Assembly: GCF_907164915.1 (NCBI RefSeq)
Contig: NC_061869.1
Location: forward strand, 43,831,771-43,895,770
Origin: Impatiens glandulifera
Taxonomy: Eukaryota > Streptophyta > Magnoliopsida > Ericales > Balsaminaceae
Direction of reading: 5' to 3'
Length of the DNA stretch: 64,000 nucleotides
Both the position numbers and the translations under genes were made by a program. Positions 34,901 through 47,339 of this stretch are shown here, piece by piece. The notes beneath the pieces are model-generated. The model had not been told where the DNA came from, did not search any database, and was given only the letters and a program-made list of their open reading frames with translations. How positions within the stretch are numbered: position 1 is the first letter of the stretch; every line of letters starts with the position of its first letter.

Positions 34901-35460
34901 CCCAAGAACTGACAAACAATTCATGGGAATGTATGAGGGAACTTAGTGTAATTATCATCAAATGAAAGGTCAATCAACTAATAATTTTAGTGCCCTTAAA
35001 CACCTCTTCCATGACTTGGTTGACCAGAACGCCATCCCAAGCCCGAGGTAGCAAAAAACCATTACCAGACCATCAAACTAACATGGTCGTCACAAACAAA
35101 ATTACACTCGATGCAAATATGCTACTAGATCTAATCCATGACACTAGGATGGAAATTAACATGATTAGCCATTGTCCCAAAAATAAGGTTCAAATCGTTC
35201 AAGTCACTCTAAGAAAACATGTTGATGGTAGATCACGGATGAACCAATAACCATTGCTATAATCGACACCCATACAAAAATTGCGATGACTTGAAGGGGA
35301 AATGATTTTCAATCGAGTTCCATGAAAACAAGAACGGTTGATGCACCAACAACCTTCGAAAAAATAGTATGGAAAATAAAGGAGAATGAGCCAGATCTCT
35401 AAATCCTAGAGATAGTCTCCTAAGCCAAATTAAAAAGTCGAACGTAAATGTTTTCATATG
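34901..35460 (+). pseudogene. Element D gag C-terminal remnant
   Basis: The zinc-finger segment is recognisable in shifted frames near 34940-34985 (YHQMKGQSTN, matching CAYHQMKGHSTDNC of element A), followed by 34990-35250 with PLPDHQTNMVVTNK, which matches PDHQVNLISTNKP of element A. The capsid core is absent. 35251-35460 has no clear match. Confidence 0.5.
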
Positions 35461-35639
35461 AGAAATACTCTTGTATTCTATCGAACACAGTCAATATGTC
35501 TTAAATAACCTAATCAAGACCAATGTCTCTACTAGCAACATTCCAAAGGAATTGTCGGTAATAATATTCGTCGTTTCTTAACACAACATGATTGGTTTAG
35601 ATGACAAGAATTTTCCGACGACTGAAATAAATCATGCAA

Positions 35640-36441
35640 GGCCCTATACATTTCCATCTAGATGGAAGGGAAAACAATTCCTATGACCCTCATAGACAAT
35701 GGTTCGACCTTGAACATATGTCCTTGGAGGAATCTCGAGAAAATCAATATCCTTAGAGACAAGGTCAAGCTCTCCGACAGGTGCATCTGAGGTTTCGATA
35801 GTTCCCTTCGAGAAATAATGGGTAGATTGAAAAGCACCATACATGTGGTGGATATACCATTAGAACTTGTCTTTTGTGTCATATGTATACAACCATCATA
35901 CAACTTCATTTTAGGAAGACCATGGTTACATAAAGCGAAGGGTTTAGTTTCCACGCTTCACCAAAAACTAAGGTTTATGGTTAATGACCATATCATCACT
36001 ATTGAAGGTGAAGCCTACAATACTTCCATTATCGGCACGACTCATGTCGACATTCTAGAAGGAAAAATGATAGCGAGAGGGAATTTGGAATAGAGAATAG
36101 GGGAGGGAATTACCTGACGCAATTAATTGGCTGAAAAAATAAAATAAAAAATATCTTTTTTCACTCTTCTCAATCTTTATCCTTTTTCTAACCAATAATG
36201 AGATGACATGTCATTCTCTTCCCATTCCCTCTCCATATTTCCCTCCCTTATCATTCCTCTTCCAGAAGTTGAGTTAAGTGGATTCAATATATGTCTAATA
36301 CTTCAACAAAATGAAGACTTAAATAAAGATCTCAACTTTAGCACATTCAACTTCTCATCCCTAATAACAATGTATAAAATGAGATATTTACATAGTATGG
36401 GCCTATGTCCAAATACCACTAGCATACCATCATTTCCCTGA
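35640..36441 (+). pseudogene. Element D protease and linker, interrupted by a MITE
   Basis: At 35685-35730 the active site reads LIDNGSTLNICPW, the canonical form, although frameshifts follow. Frame 35818-36093 gives the second half (IHVVDIPLELVFCVIC, FILGRPWLHKAKG, LHQKLRFMVNDHIITIEGEA). A 199 bp element (36061-36259) interrupts it; after it VELSGFNICLILQQNED continues (to 36441) as in element A. Without the insertion this stretch would read on almost undamaged. Confidence 0.65.
36053..36267. mobile_element. 199 bp MITE with 8 bp duplication
   Basis: The element proper is 36061-36259, flanked by TTCTAGAA (36053-36060) and TTCCAGAA (36260-36267), 7 of 8 equal. Ends: GGAAAAATGATAGCGAGAGG and, inverted, GAGGAATGATAAGGGAGGGA. 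It is related to the element at 48226-48400. No coding capacity. Confidence 0.75.
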
Positions 36442-36482
36442 TTGTTCTATTAAATAATACATATCAATCTTACTAACCCTTA

Positions 36483-39400
36483 ATGGACAATTCATACGTG
36501 AAGGAAAAAACACCTTATAATTCGACTTTACTGAACCGTTCACCAATCGTGATTTGTAGAGACATTTTTCAAACCTCAAAATTTTTTCTAACGGTTCATA
36601 TAAATTCTAACAGTTTTATTTGCATGATTAGAAAAGAAATAGAATATTTGTGCGAAGCTTTAGAAATACTTTCCCAAAGTTCTTCTTTCCAAAACAAGAG
36701 CATGTTAGCTGACTGAATTTTTGAAATTGGTCCCTCAGGTCTAAACATGACCACTATTGCCCCATTCGTCGATGCACATATCGAGGAAGAAAATACTCAC
36801 CACCCTCTTATGTGTAAAAATGTGTTAGATAATGTACATAGTAAAGAAACTAAAAATGATAATCCTATTTTAGAAGATATCAATAATATTATGTTTTCCC
36901 TAATTGTAATAAAAACAATAAAGTAAGAGAAGTAGATAATTCCGAATATATAATGAGTACTAATGATCTCTTATTTTACTCTAATATAAATTTAGAAATG
37001 AAACACTTCTTGAAAAATGAGGACATAATTATTTCTTCTGCCGAAAAGAGAATCGAAATACACTTAAACACGCCAAATGATCCCAAATTGTCTTAATCGG
37101 ACAAAGTCTATATTAAGAAGAACGTCATGTATTGATTGAGCTATTAAAATCCAACAAAGATGTTTGTGTTTGGTTAAATAAGGACATTCTTGACATCGAT
37201 CCCAAGATTGTACAACATCATATACTTCTTTATCTATATACTAAACTTATAAAGAAAAATCTCAGGCGGATGAAACATAATATTATAATAAAAAAAAGAA
37301 GTCGATAAACAACTCGAAGATGAATTTCTTCAAGCTATAGAATATTCGACGTGGAAAGATAATGCGGTTCCCCCCGTCATAAAGAAAGATGTAAAAATAT
37401 GTATATGCATTGATTATCGGGATGTGAATAAGGTCAGTCCTAAAGACCATTTCCCGTTACCTCATATCGACATATTGGTCGATCATTTACAAATTTTAAG
37501 GATATAATAAAATCTTGATATCATGCAAACAAAGAAAAGACTACGTTCATAATAGAATTATGCACATTCTATTATCACGTCATATCTTTTGGTCTGAAGA
37601 ATGCAGTATCAACTTATCAATCGATGACTTGATCCACAAAGAAGTGGAAGTCTATATATAAGACATGTTCGTCAAATCAATCGATCGACAGGACACGTTC
37701 AAAACGTCGAAAAATTCATATAAATAATTATAAAATACCAGATACGACTTAACCCGAAGAAATGCACGTTGGAGTCACCACTGAAAAAATTTTAGTCTTT
37801 TAATCAAAGAGGAATGAAGCCGACTTCACAAAGATAGAGGCAATAACGGGTATGACAATACCTCGAAATGAATAAGAAGGCTGAGGTTTCCTAGGAAAAA
37901 TTCAATACATCATCAAATTTATCAGTATGCATACTACAACATGCGACCAACTATTTAAGATTCTAAAAAAGGGCCAAATGTTTATATGGTATGAGGATTG
38001 TCAACGAACATTTGACAAAGTACAAAGACTATTTAAAGACACATCCAATCCTCATGCTTCAAAGACCCGACATCTCTCTAATATTATAACTTACGGTAAC
38101 AGAAACAACAATGGACAACAAGTTGGCTCAAGAAAATATGGAGAAACTCAAAACAATATTTTATTACGTGAGTAAAAGAATGACCGTATGTGAACTTAAT
38201 TACACACCGACTGAAAAAGTATGTTGGGTATTAGCATGGGTCACCAAGAGGATAAGCCCATCCTATCAAATTGGTATCTATATTGGATCACATTCACTTC
38301 TTATTCCAACGAACACTTTTGTCACCTAGGCTAGCCAAATGGATGATGATGATATCCAAATATGACATAGCCAATACGATACATAAATCTATAAAAGAAG
38401 CTTTTTTTAGACTTCCTAGCCAATCAACTGATCCATATTGAGTCAAAAGATGAACTCGACTTCCCTGATGATAGAATCATGGTCGTTACGTTAAACACAT
38501 GGAAATTAATATTTGATAGAGCCTCAAGAAAACAAGGATATGTAATTATAATTTTATTGGCTCAGATAGATAACATGATATCCATAAAACTCAAATATCA
38601 TGTTACCAATAATGAGGCCGAATATGAGGTACGCCTCTCGGATCTCAAATTGACATACGATGAGGGGCAATCAAATTAAAAGTAATATGTGACTCTAATT
38701 TGGTTATATCCCAAACCAATAGTACTTGGAAAATAAAAGGGGAATATCTAAAACCCTATCATACTTTTTTAATTGAGCACATTCACAAATTCGATCCAGT
38801 ATCATTTGTTCATGCTCCAAGAAGTCAGATCCGCTTACAGAAGCGTAGACAAGCCTTGCAGTCATGACCCAAATTCTTGAGGAAATCAAACTCAAGCCAC
38901 TCAAAATCCGACAAAAGCAAAAATTCCCCTTTTTGAAAAGGAAAAGTGACGTCCTACGAAACAACTACCAAACCTTGGTATGGTTTTCTCCAAAAATACG
39001 TAGAGTATGGAGAATACCCATCACATTTCTGAGCAAAGAAACGACGAGAATTACACAAATATTCCACTAATTATGATTGGATAACAAACAAATTTGATAG
39101 GCAATCCTTCAATGGTCAAATAATTCTTTATGTAGATGGTCCTGAATCGAAAAGAATCATAGATAAAGTACATACGGGAGTATGTGGTCCAAACATGAAT
39201 GTAATGACTTTAGCCAAGTAAATACTCTAAATATGACTGGGAAAAACTAGAACATGAATTTATGAACTATGTGAAGAGTTATAGTCAATATCAAATCTAT
39301 GCTAATTTGAAGCATTCCTTGATATTGATGCTCTACATCATGATATCTCCTTCGCCTTTCTCTACTTGGAGCATTGACGTCATTGGGAAAATCTATTACA

Positions 39401-40140
39401 ACGCTTATAATGAACATGAGTTTATACTTGTGAGCATCAACTACTTCACCAAATGTGTATAAACAACTTCTTACAAAATCTTGAAATCATCAAACGTGGA
39501 AAAATTTATCCACACCAACATAATTTCTAGGTACAGAGTTCCTCACGCCCTATTTGAGATAATGATTGACACTTTTAAGGAAAAGTGTTGTACTTACTCG
39601 ATGAAATCAAAATCGAGCACCACAAATTACTGCCCCATAAACCCTAAACTAATGGTTCAGTCGAAGAGGGAAACAAAAATGTGATTACGATGATCAAAAT
39701 AATGACTAACATATATAAGTATTGAAACAAAAATTTCCCAAATGCCTTATGGGATATTGTACAACCGCTCGATCTTTGATCGGTGAAGTTCCTTACTCAT
39801 TGGTTTACGGGCATGGATGTTGTACAACTAATCGAAATTGAGATTCTCATGCTAAGAATACACTTAGAAAGTCACTTCATTGAAGAAGATTGGAAAAAAT
39901 CTTGACACGATCAACTGACATTAATGTAAGACAGGAGGTTAAATGCATTGTGTAAAGCCCAAACCGACCAAAAATGATGTCAAACACCTTCAAAAAGAAG
40001 GTAAAATCCAGAAACCTCAAAGAAAGTGATACGGTTCTCAAAGAAACCCGTGAACTCCTAGACCCCATGGACAAATTTCGTCCCCAATAGAAAGGACCGT
40101 TCATGAATAAGAAAATTATTTATGGAGGAGCAGTTCGCCT
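36483..40140 (+). pseudogene. Element D pol: RT, two RNase H domains, integrase (decayed)
   Basis: Order as in elements A and C. Pre-RT segment near 37030-37180; RT fingers at about 37330-37620 (CIDYRDVNKVSPKDHFPLPH in frame); the catalytic box near 37650 has a stop in place of the first Asp. RT-linked RNase H at 37927-38329 (ELNYTPTEKVCWVLAWVTKR). Second RNase H at 38479-38870 (FDRASRKQGYVI, where the usual FDGAS Gly is Arg, and NNEAEYEVRLSDLK). Integrase at about 38880-39690 (FSTWSIDVIGKIYYNAYNEH keeps the first catalytic Asp), then its C-terminal region to about 40140 (RELLDPMDKF, KGPF). Stops and frameshifts everywhere. Confidence 0.7.
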
Positions 40141-41775
40141 ATATAAAATATAATATAGAATTCATTACCCCGAGAAATGTTGATGCGCTTAAAAGATATT
40201 TTGTATAATATCAAGCTACGCTAAATATGGTGTGAAGCTCAACCTCAAAAGAACTTATTTCAATAGAGTCCGATCCAAGTTTTTTTAAATTTCCATCACT
40301 AACAAACTATTGTCTGAACTATGAAAGAACTAATTCTTCTAATAAAATAAAGATGATACGTTGGCAGCCTGCATTTTTGTAGGTACAGTCTTAAATAAAC
40401 CAAACCTTTCTTAATAAACTTTTAAGAAAAGAAGAAAACATTTATCCCTTCTATGAACTGATAAGGAAGATTTAATGAAATAAATAGAGGTCAAAGTTAG
40501 GATCATCAATTCTATCCAAAAGTGATAATTTCGATATGAAATCGAAGGTTTCATAATAACTCTAATAGAAGGATATCGATCATAAGCTCTTTTTCATTCT
40601 ACACGATTATCCAAAAGAGTTACTCTCCAAATAAAGCTTTTGAGAAAAAAATATCGGAATAAACTAAACCAAAAAGTTAGGCCAAAAGCCACAAATTGAG
40701 AAAGAATACCTAATCTCTTTTGATACAAGAGAAAAGAGAGGTTTAAGAGTCAATGCTTTAAAAAAACTACAAAACAAAAATAACAAAAAGAAAAAATGAA
40801 TAAACAAAGAAAAATAAAAAAAAATATATATATTAAAAAGAGAAAAATGCTTCTATGTTAGTTGAGTTATTGAAATCGCCATTTGTCGCTCACTCAAACT
40901 CTAGTCTTGATTGCTACAATAGAAGGAAAAATGTACTAATTCTACCATATACAACCTATAAACTAAAAAATTACTAAAAAAGGTTGAAATATAGAAATCA
41001 TCATTTACCGCTCACTCAGACTCCAGTCCTGATTGCTACGGCAAGAGAAAAATATCTCGGGGCGGAATTGGTCCTGGCCGGAAGAACGGAAGATACCGGC
41101 AAGCATAGAGTAGTCGTCCAAAGGGGTTCTTACATAGAGCAGGCTACCAAATATACCAAGAGTGAAAATAAAATATATATGGAAAAATAAAATATGAAAA
41201 CTGAATAATTTTTAAAAACACTCTCTAAATATTTTAAGATGAGTAAACTTTTAGAGAAATGTGGATTAAAGTTAAGCAACAAAAAAATTTAAACCCTGTT
41301 AAAACTTTAAAGTTCTGGCCATCTTCTTTGAGAGTTAAAATTATGGATTATCGTAAAAAATAAATTTTATTTCTCTTTCAAGATAGTCGTAAAAGGTCAT
41401 GAAAGAATGCTCAAAACATAGTCACAAACAATTTTGAATCCAAAATACCATGATTCATGAAAGAGATCAATGATTATTCTAATCCTAAAAAGAAAATAGA
41501 CTAATTTAGATTTTGTTGAAAATCCCTAATGTCTTTTCGTTTTGAGAACAATGTTTTCAAAAATAGGATATGAAAATACCCCTTCATCCTAACATATGAG
41601 TTCCCTTATAAAACACTTGAAATCATCAATTAACGAATTTCAACTAATTGTGAAGGTCACTTGGAAAAACAAAAAGGGAGAAGATTGTGTTGAAATAATT
41701 CTCTAAAATACAAAAATATAAGAAGCCAATATCAGTACTACAAAAACTAAGTAGTCAAGTCTACAGGAAATAAAA
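40141..41775 (+). other. Element D 3' untranslated region
   Basis: AT-rich, many oligo-A runs; no gene. Two related ~25 bp blocks (CGCTCACTCAAACTCTAGTC near 40888 and CGCTCACTCAGACTCCAGTC near 41009) suggest a small internal duplication of about 120 bp. Confidence 0.4.
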
Positions 41776-42200
41776 ATCATATTTGTTGATAGGTACTCGA
41801 GATCATTTATGTATGATCCACCCAAAATCCTATTTGATGACAAGTACTTTAGATCATTTTTATATGATCAACCCAAAACCCTATATGTTGATAGGTAAAT
41901 AAGATCATTTCTACATGCTAAACCCAAAATCCTATCTATTGATAGGTGTATAAGATCATTTATGCATGATCCCAAAACCCTATTTGTTGATAGGTACATG
42001 AGATCATTTCTACATGATAAATCGAAAACTCTATCTGTTGATAGGTACCCGAGATTATTTGTGTATGATTCATCAAAAACCCTATATCTTGATATGTAGT
42101 CAAGATCATTTCAACATGATCAATCCAATACCCTATTTGTTGATAAATACATAAAGTCATTTCTACATGATCAACCCAAAACTCTATCTATTGATAGGTA
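41776..42200 (+). repeat. 51 bp minisatellite, about eight copies
   Basis: Each unit contains CTATTTGTTGATAGGTA, a variable stretch and AGATCATTTCTACATGATCA. Spacing of the TTGATAGGTA block is about 49-55 bp, most often 51. It lies between pol and the following LTR, the place where Tat-lineage elements are known to carry tandem repeats. Confidence 0.8.
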
Positions 42201-42957
42201 AATTTTAACCCTCAATTAATTATTTATAAAGACTTAAAATATACAAAAATAAAATAAAAAATAATTAAAATAAATATTTATGTCAATTTAAATATTTTGT
42301 GCATCTTGTAGGTTGAAAATAAAGTCAAAATAAGTAAAAATTAATTTTAAACAATCTCTCAGGCTGAAAAATTATTGTGATCAAGTGAAATCGAAAATAG
42401 AAGAATCGGTTGTAACAGACCATACAACTATCAGATGAGCGTCCATACATCATCGAACGAACAATAGATGGATGCATCACCTACTACAAGTGAAGTTAAA
42501 TGCTTTTGTACAACAACATATCAACTAATGCACACCTGAATACCATTAACACCAAACATGAACAAAACTCCCAAACACCAACAGAGGAAGATGGAACACA
42601 CCACCCATACGTGTGTTCACGCTTTGGCCTAAAATGACAATGCTTCAGCCTTAACTTGTCTTCTTCCTCGCGACGAACATGATGAACATTGACCAAAACA
42701 TTGATTTTTTCAAAAGTGGAACTCAGCCGATACTCAACCAAATTCAATGATTCAAATGCTGAAATGATCACCATAACACGGTGATCATTTCGCCTACAAT
42801 CATAGGTGCAATGATTCCTAATTGTATGATAATGTCTGTAAACACTAAAATCTACTCACCAATTTATAATATTAAAATAATTATTTTGATTTATTTTAAA
42901 TAAATAAAATCAAAATAATTATCCCATGGCCAAAAACCCAATTTCAACAATTAAGAG
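42201..42957 (+). other. Spacer between minisatellite and LTR
   Basis: No gene seen. 42755-42795 holds an inverted repeat, ATGATCACCATAACACGGTGATCAT, also present as a variant at 34161-34187. Confidence 0.35.
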
Positions 42958-43839
42958 TTTAAGCCAAAATTGTATCCCTGGAAAATTGCTCGTAGCTTAG
43001 CATGTGTCGGTGGGTACGTGGCAATACGGGGCCTTGGAGTGGCTCGATATTCGATGGTTTCAAATTTGGTTTGCGTGCTCGGCATCTTTTAAATCAAACA
43101 TTATTTTAAAAGATTTTGATATTACCTAGTAGCTTTTTAAAATTAATTATAAAAATAATTAATTTTATTCAAATTTTAATAATGCGGGGATTTGCTATAA
43201 TTAAATAACGATTTAATTTTTTATGAAATCCGATTTAAATTAATTAAACATAATTAATTTAAGAAAAATATTATTTATTTGAAGACATAATCGTCAATTG
43301 ATATTAGAAAAATCAATAAAAAGGTGTACGTGTACAAACGTATTTTGTACCAGAATTTCTTTTAGATCGAAGTTTGGTGATACTCGGGAAAGGGTTTTTG
43401 CGCTTCATCCTCCCATACCCGTTAGAAAATGGTCTCTACTTACAAAGTTATCTTTTGAAATCGGTTGTATAACGTTGGAGTTTTAACCAATTATTCTTCT
43501 AATCATAGTCATGCTTTTAGGTTTAACATTATTTAAAATATTGAAACATCAATATTTAAATTATGGTACCTGTTGCAGATGATAACTATGATAGAAATAC
43601 CTGAACAATATTAATCATTTTAAAGGCATTAGAGTTTAGAAAAAATACCAAACAAGCCCTTGTTCAAATATTTTTGTAGAAATATTCCAAAAATATTTAA
43701 AATGCATATTCTAATTTTTCGGTATTTTTAGAAAATGATTTAAAGTCCCAAAATTATAAAAATAAATTAAAATTTTTTAGAGTGGAACCAAACAGGTCTT
43801 AGCACCGGATTCCTATGGCTTAGGTCCAATTTTATCCAT

Positions 43840-44330
43840 TGGGGTCCAAAAGGCACTCGGTCTAGGCTCGAGATATCTCGGTCAAGGTGCATAGGACTCT
43901 CTTTCCTTAGCTAATCTTACCATTCTAGGTGTAAAAACCTATTGGTCATGCACTTACATGGTCTAGGTTTCTCGGTCAAGGTGGATAAACCTCATGGTCC
44001 AGGGTTAGCTCTAGGCTATGTTCCTCGATCTTTGGTCTCGGGAGTCTCGGTCCTAAGTCTAAGATTCTCGGTCCTAGGGTTAGACCTCTTGGTCCTAGGA
44101 CTCTCGATCCCAGGTTTGGGTTTCTAGGTCATGATCCTTATGAGTCTCGGTCCTATGACTGAATTTTATAGGTCCTAGGTCGGACCTCTCGGTCCTAGTT
44201 AAGAATCCTCAGTCGGATTCCTTAGTCCTAACTCTTGAACATATGTTCTAGGTCTCGGTCCTAACTCAAGAACACCAGTTCTTGGTCTTGGTCCTTGGTC
44301 TCGGTCCTAGGCTAACAAGCCTCAATGCTC
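43840..44330 (-). repeat. CTCGGTCCTAGG-type short repeats
   Basis: Same tract type and position as 32620-33200, with units such as GGAGTCTCGGTCCTAAGTCT. Confidence 0.6.
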
Positions 44331-44528
44331 AAGCACACAAGGATACAATTTTTTTAATTCATTTTTTAGCTCTAATTCTTTGATCCAAGAGCTTGGGTAG
44401 CTTCATTATGCTCCCATGAACATATTGATCATTATCTCGAGGTATAGATCGACCTAGATGATGATCAATTGGTTCAAAATATTTTATGATTAAAAATTGG
44501 GTTTTTTTATTTTGAGGTTGTTTTGAAG

Positions 44529-45760
44529 TGTAAGGTGAAAGGAACGTGATCGCCGATAGAGGACCGGGATCTAGCTAAAGGAGAACGCTTACACACTCAC
44601 ATCGGTTGGCACTAATCCGGTTAGAGATTAATATTGGTCTCAACACTATATAGTCTGTCACAAGCTCTTGAACCGGGTTCAAGTGCGGAAGTAGCTTGTT
44701 TCAGCCTGAAGCAACACACACAAGTCAGATAGAAATAAGAATGGAGAATGATCGGTTTGGAATAGGGAGAAGTTGAAATGACCGGAAATAAGGAAATAAC
44801 ACAACACAATCTCTTATGGATGTTCGAAGATAAAGCTCCTACGTCACCCCTTCTTCTCTAACAATGATAAGAATATTCACTAGGAATATTCAAACACGGT
44901 ACAATCTGTCAAATGATCAAGTCTTATTTACTACTTCATATTTGACTTACAACTCTTCACACAGAATAGGAATTGTAATACATTGAATAGTATGTAAATA
45001 CAAGGAACACTCAACACTTCTAAATTAATTGATTTCTCACTTGATAGCTCTGTAACTTAATGTTTTAAACCGTGAAAGAACCACCTTGATGCTTTCTTCA
45101 GCTTCTCCTTTTATAGTGAAAATATGACAACGGTCATATTTCTCTCTTTGGTTTGTTGGTCAAAAATTGCAGCATGGCATTAAATGCGGTTGAAGCTTCC
45201 CAAGGCATGAGACAACCGGCCTAATTTGTCTTTACTTGACTTTATCATTCTGACAGTTTTGACAGGTAACATGCTCCTAGGAAGTTGTTTTTGGACTTAT
45301 ACCAAAATAGGTAACTGCGCACTTCATAGTCTTCTGCTGCCTAATGTTTGATCAACATACTTGTATGAAAATGGAAATAATACAGACTGAACCTTTGAGA
45401 TCTTCTTTCTCCACATTCCAAAAGAAATCTATTTGCACCAAAATGTCAACTGCAAATATTTTCATATCTTTGATTTTGTCTTTGAATAATCTGCCCATTG
45501 GAAATGTACATTGACTTAGAATTTTCTAGAAGTTGAACCAACCGGACATCATCGGTTGACCGGTCCTACCGAAGAGTAACGACCGATCAAAGGAAGAGAT
45601 TGAGTTGAGTCGAGCCAGTCTTCTGAGGAGATCGGTCAACGGTTTGACCGACCAATTAAGAATATGACCGCTCCTTGTTTTTACTACACAAAAGGTTGAA
45701 TTTGATTAAGTTCTTTAGATAGTTAATTACTTATTAATTAACTATCTAATTTATATAACA
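44529..45760 (-). repeat. Solo-LTR-like copia insertion
   Basis: It runs TGTAAGG...ATAACA, about 1232 bp, close to the 1254 bp of the SIRE-like LTR. Its left 350 bp are related to that LTR in minus orientation (TCCGGTTAGAGA, TCTGTCACAAGCTCTTGAACC, GTCACCCCTTCTTCT). It interrupts a gypsy LTR that reads through in the copy at 33400-33420. No internal coding region and no convincing target duplication (left flank TGAAG). It belongs to a related but different family, together with 11796-12060. Confidence 0.65.
45108..45115 (-). promoter_or_regulatory. TATA box of the copia solo LTR
   Basis: Minus-strand TATAAAAG followed by GAGAAGCTGAAG, as in the Copia-1 LTR. Confidence 0.55.
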
Positions 45761-46329
45761 AAACGAGTTATCCAATAGCTTCCTTATACTACACATACTT
45801 AATTGGTATGAAAACAAGAACGTTGGTGGTTCGTTTTGACCAATTCAAGAAATCAAAAATTCATTTTATTTTGAAAATTTTGATTTTTAACTATCATTAC
45901 AATCATGTTGTGAAGATTTATAGGTTGTGATTCGATTGAATTAACCTAGGAACAACAAACCCGTTTTGATTTCTGAAATTTAAATTTGGGTTTTTGTTAT
46001 TTAGATCGATAAACTAGTTCTTTCTATCCAGATAATTTATAAATCATCTAAGGATGAATTCTCAACCATAAAACACCATAAACAGCAAGCATACAAGCTT
46101 ATGTAATTTTAAATATAAAAATTACAAATGCAAACTATAAATATGAATTAGAAGTTGATTGGAACATTACAAAGTATTAGAGAATACTCTTTGATCCTTA
46201 ATGAAGCTTTATGGATACATAGATCCAAGCTTGAAGGCTTAAACAAAAAATTCAAAAAATTCAAAGCTTAAAAGTTGTAGTGGCGGATTTCGATTTTTTC
46301 CGATTTAAGGCTTCTAAGTTGGTAGGTTA

Positions 46330-47339
46330 CCTTCGGAATGAGTTTGGACTGAGGGACTTAACCCAGAATCGTGAGGTTTATACACCTCGACCGAGGGACT
46401 TAACCCTAGGCTAACCCAGGGCCGATCGGTTTATACACTTAAACCGGTAATCTCAACCAAGGACCGAGAGTCCTTCGCACCTAGACCAAGGGTCTTTGAA
46501 CCCCGACTGATAAAAATTGACCCGAGGCTTAGGACTCCATTCCTAAGGATTATTTGGTTCCACTTTTTAAAAACCCAAAAATATTTTTGTAATTTTGGAC
46601 CCCCAAATCATTTTCTAAAAAACCCTAAAAAATAGAATATGATTTCAAAATATTTTTAGGATATTTCCACAAAACATATTTCGATTAATGCATATTTGGT
46701 GTTTATTTCTAAATCCTAACACCCTTAAAATGATTGATGTTCTTCTGGTATAATCCTCCCTAGTTATTATCAGCAACAGGTTCCAACATTTAAATATTGT
46801 CATTTCAATATTGTAAATAACGCTAAAACCTAGAAACATGACTAGTATCGGAAAAATAATTGGTTAAAATACAAATGTTATACAACCCATTTTTAAAAAC
46901 TAACTTTATAAGTTGAGACCGTTATTTTTTAAAACGGGTACGAAGAATGAAACACGAAAGTCATTTCCTGAATATAACCAAACTACGAACTGAAAGAAAA
47001 CTATAGTCAATATTTTTGTATACGTATACCAACTTTTATTGATTTTCAAAAAACAAATTTACGACTCTGTTTGAAAATAACTAATATTTTAAATTAATTA
47101 AGTATTTTCTAAAAATCAAATGGTGATTTGATTATCATAAATCCTTAAAGTATTTAAAATTTAACTCCGAAATTAATTATTTTTTAATTAATTTTAAAAG
47201 TTATCAGGAATCAATAAAATCTTTTAAAAATAATGTTTTATTTTAAAAGAAAATTTCTGACACGCAAATCGAGGTTAAAATTCTCAAACTTCAAGCTTTT
47301 TACGGAATTAGAAAATAAAGGGCTTTTCCGGGGGTTACA
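46330..47339 (+). repeat. Gypsy LTR fragment in plus orientation
   Basis: It ends CCGGGGGTTACA, the inverse of the TGTAACGCCCCGG start at 31767. It contains inverted forms of the CTCGGTCCTAGG tract at 46340-46560 (CCGAGGGACTTAACCCTAGG). With 42958-44200 it forms an inverted repeat of about 1 kb. Confidence 0.6.

Larger units (their letters stand above)
42958..46325 (-). repeat. Gypsy LTR in minus orientation, split by a copia LTR
   Basis: It starts TGTATCCCTGG and continues with GTAGCTTAGCATGTGTCGG and GGCAATACGGGG, like the element A and B LTRs. 43840-44330 is the CTCGGTCCTAGG tract. A copia LTR interrupts it at 44529-45760; 45765-46320 matches 33415-34005 of the LTR at 31767. It ends just before the position of the TATA box, where an inverted LTR piece begins. 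Confidence 0.6.

Noticed and set aside
44524..45765. Target-site duplication of the solo copia LTR
   Set aside because: The left flank TGAAG has no match at the right border; the border itself is uncertain, so no duplication is claimed.
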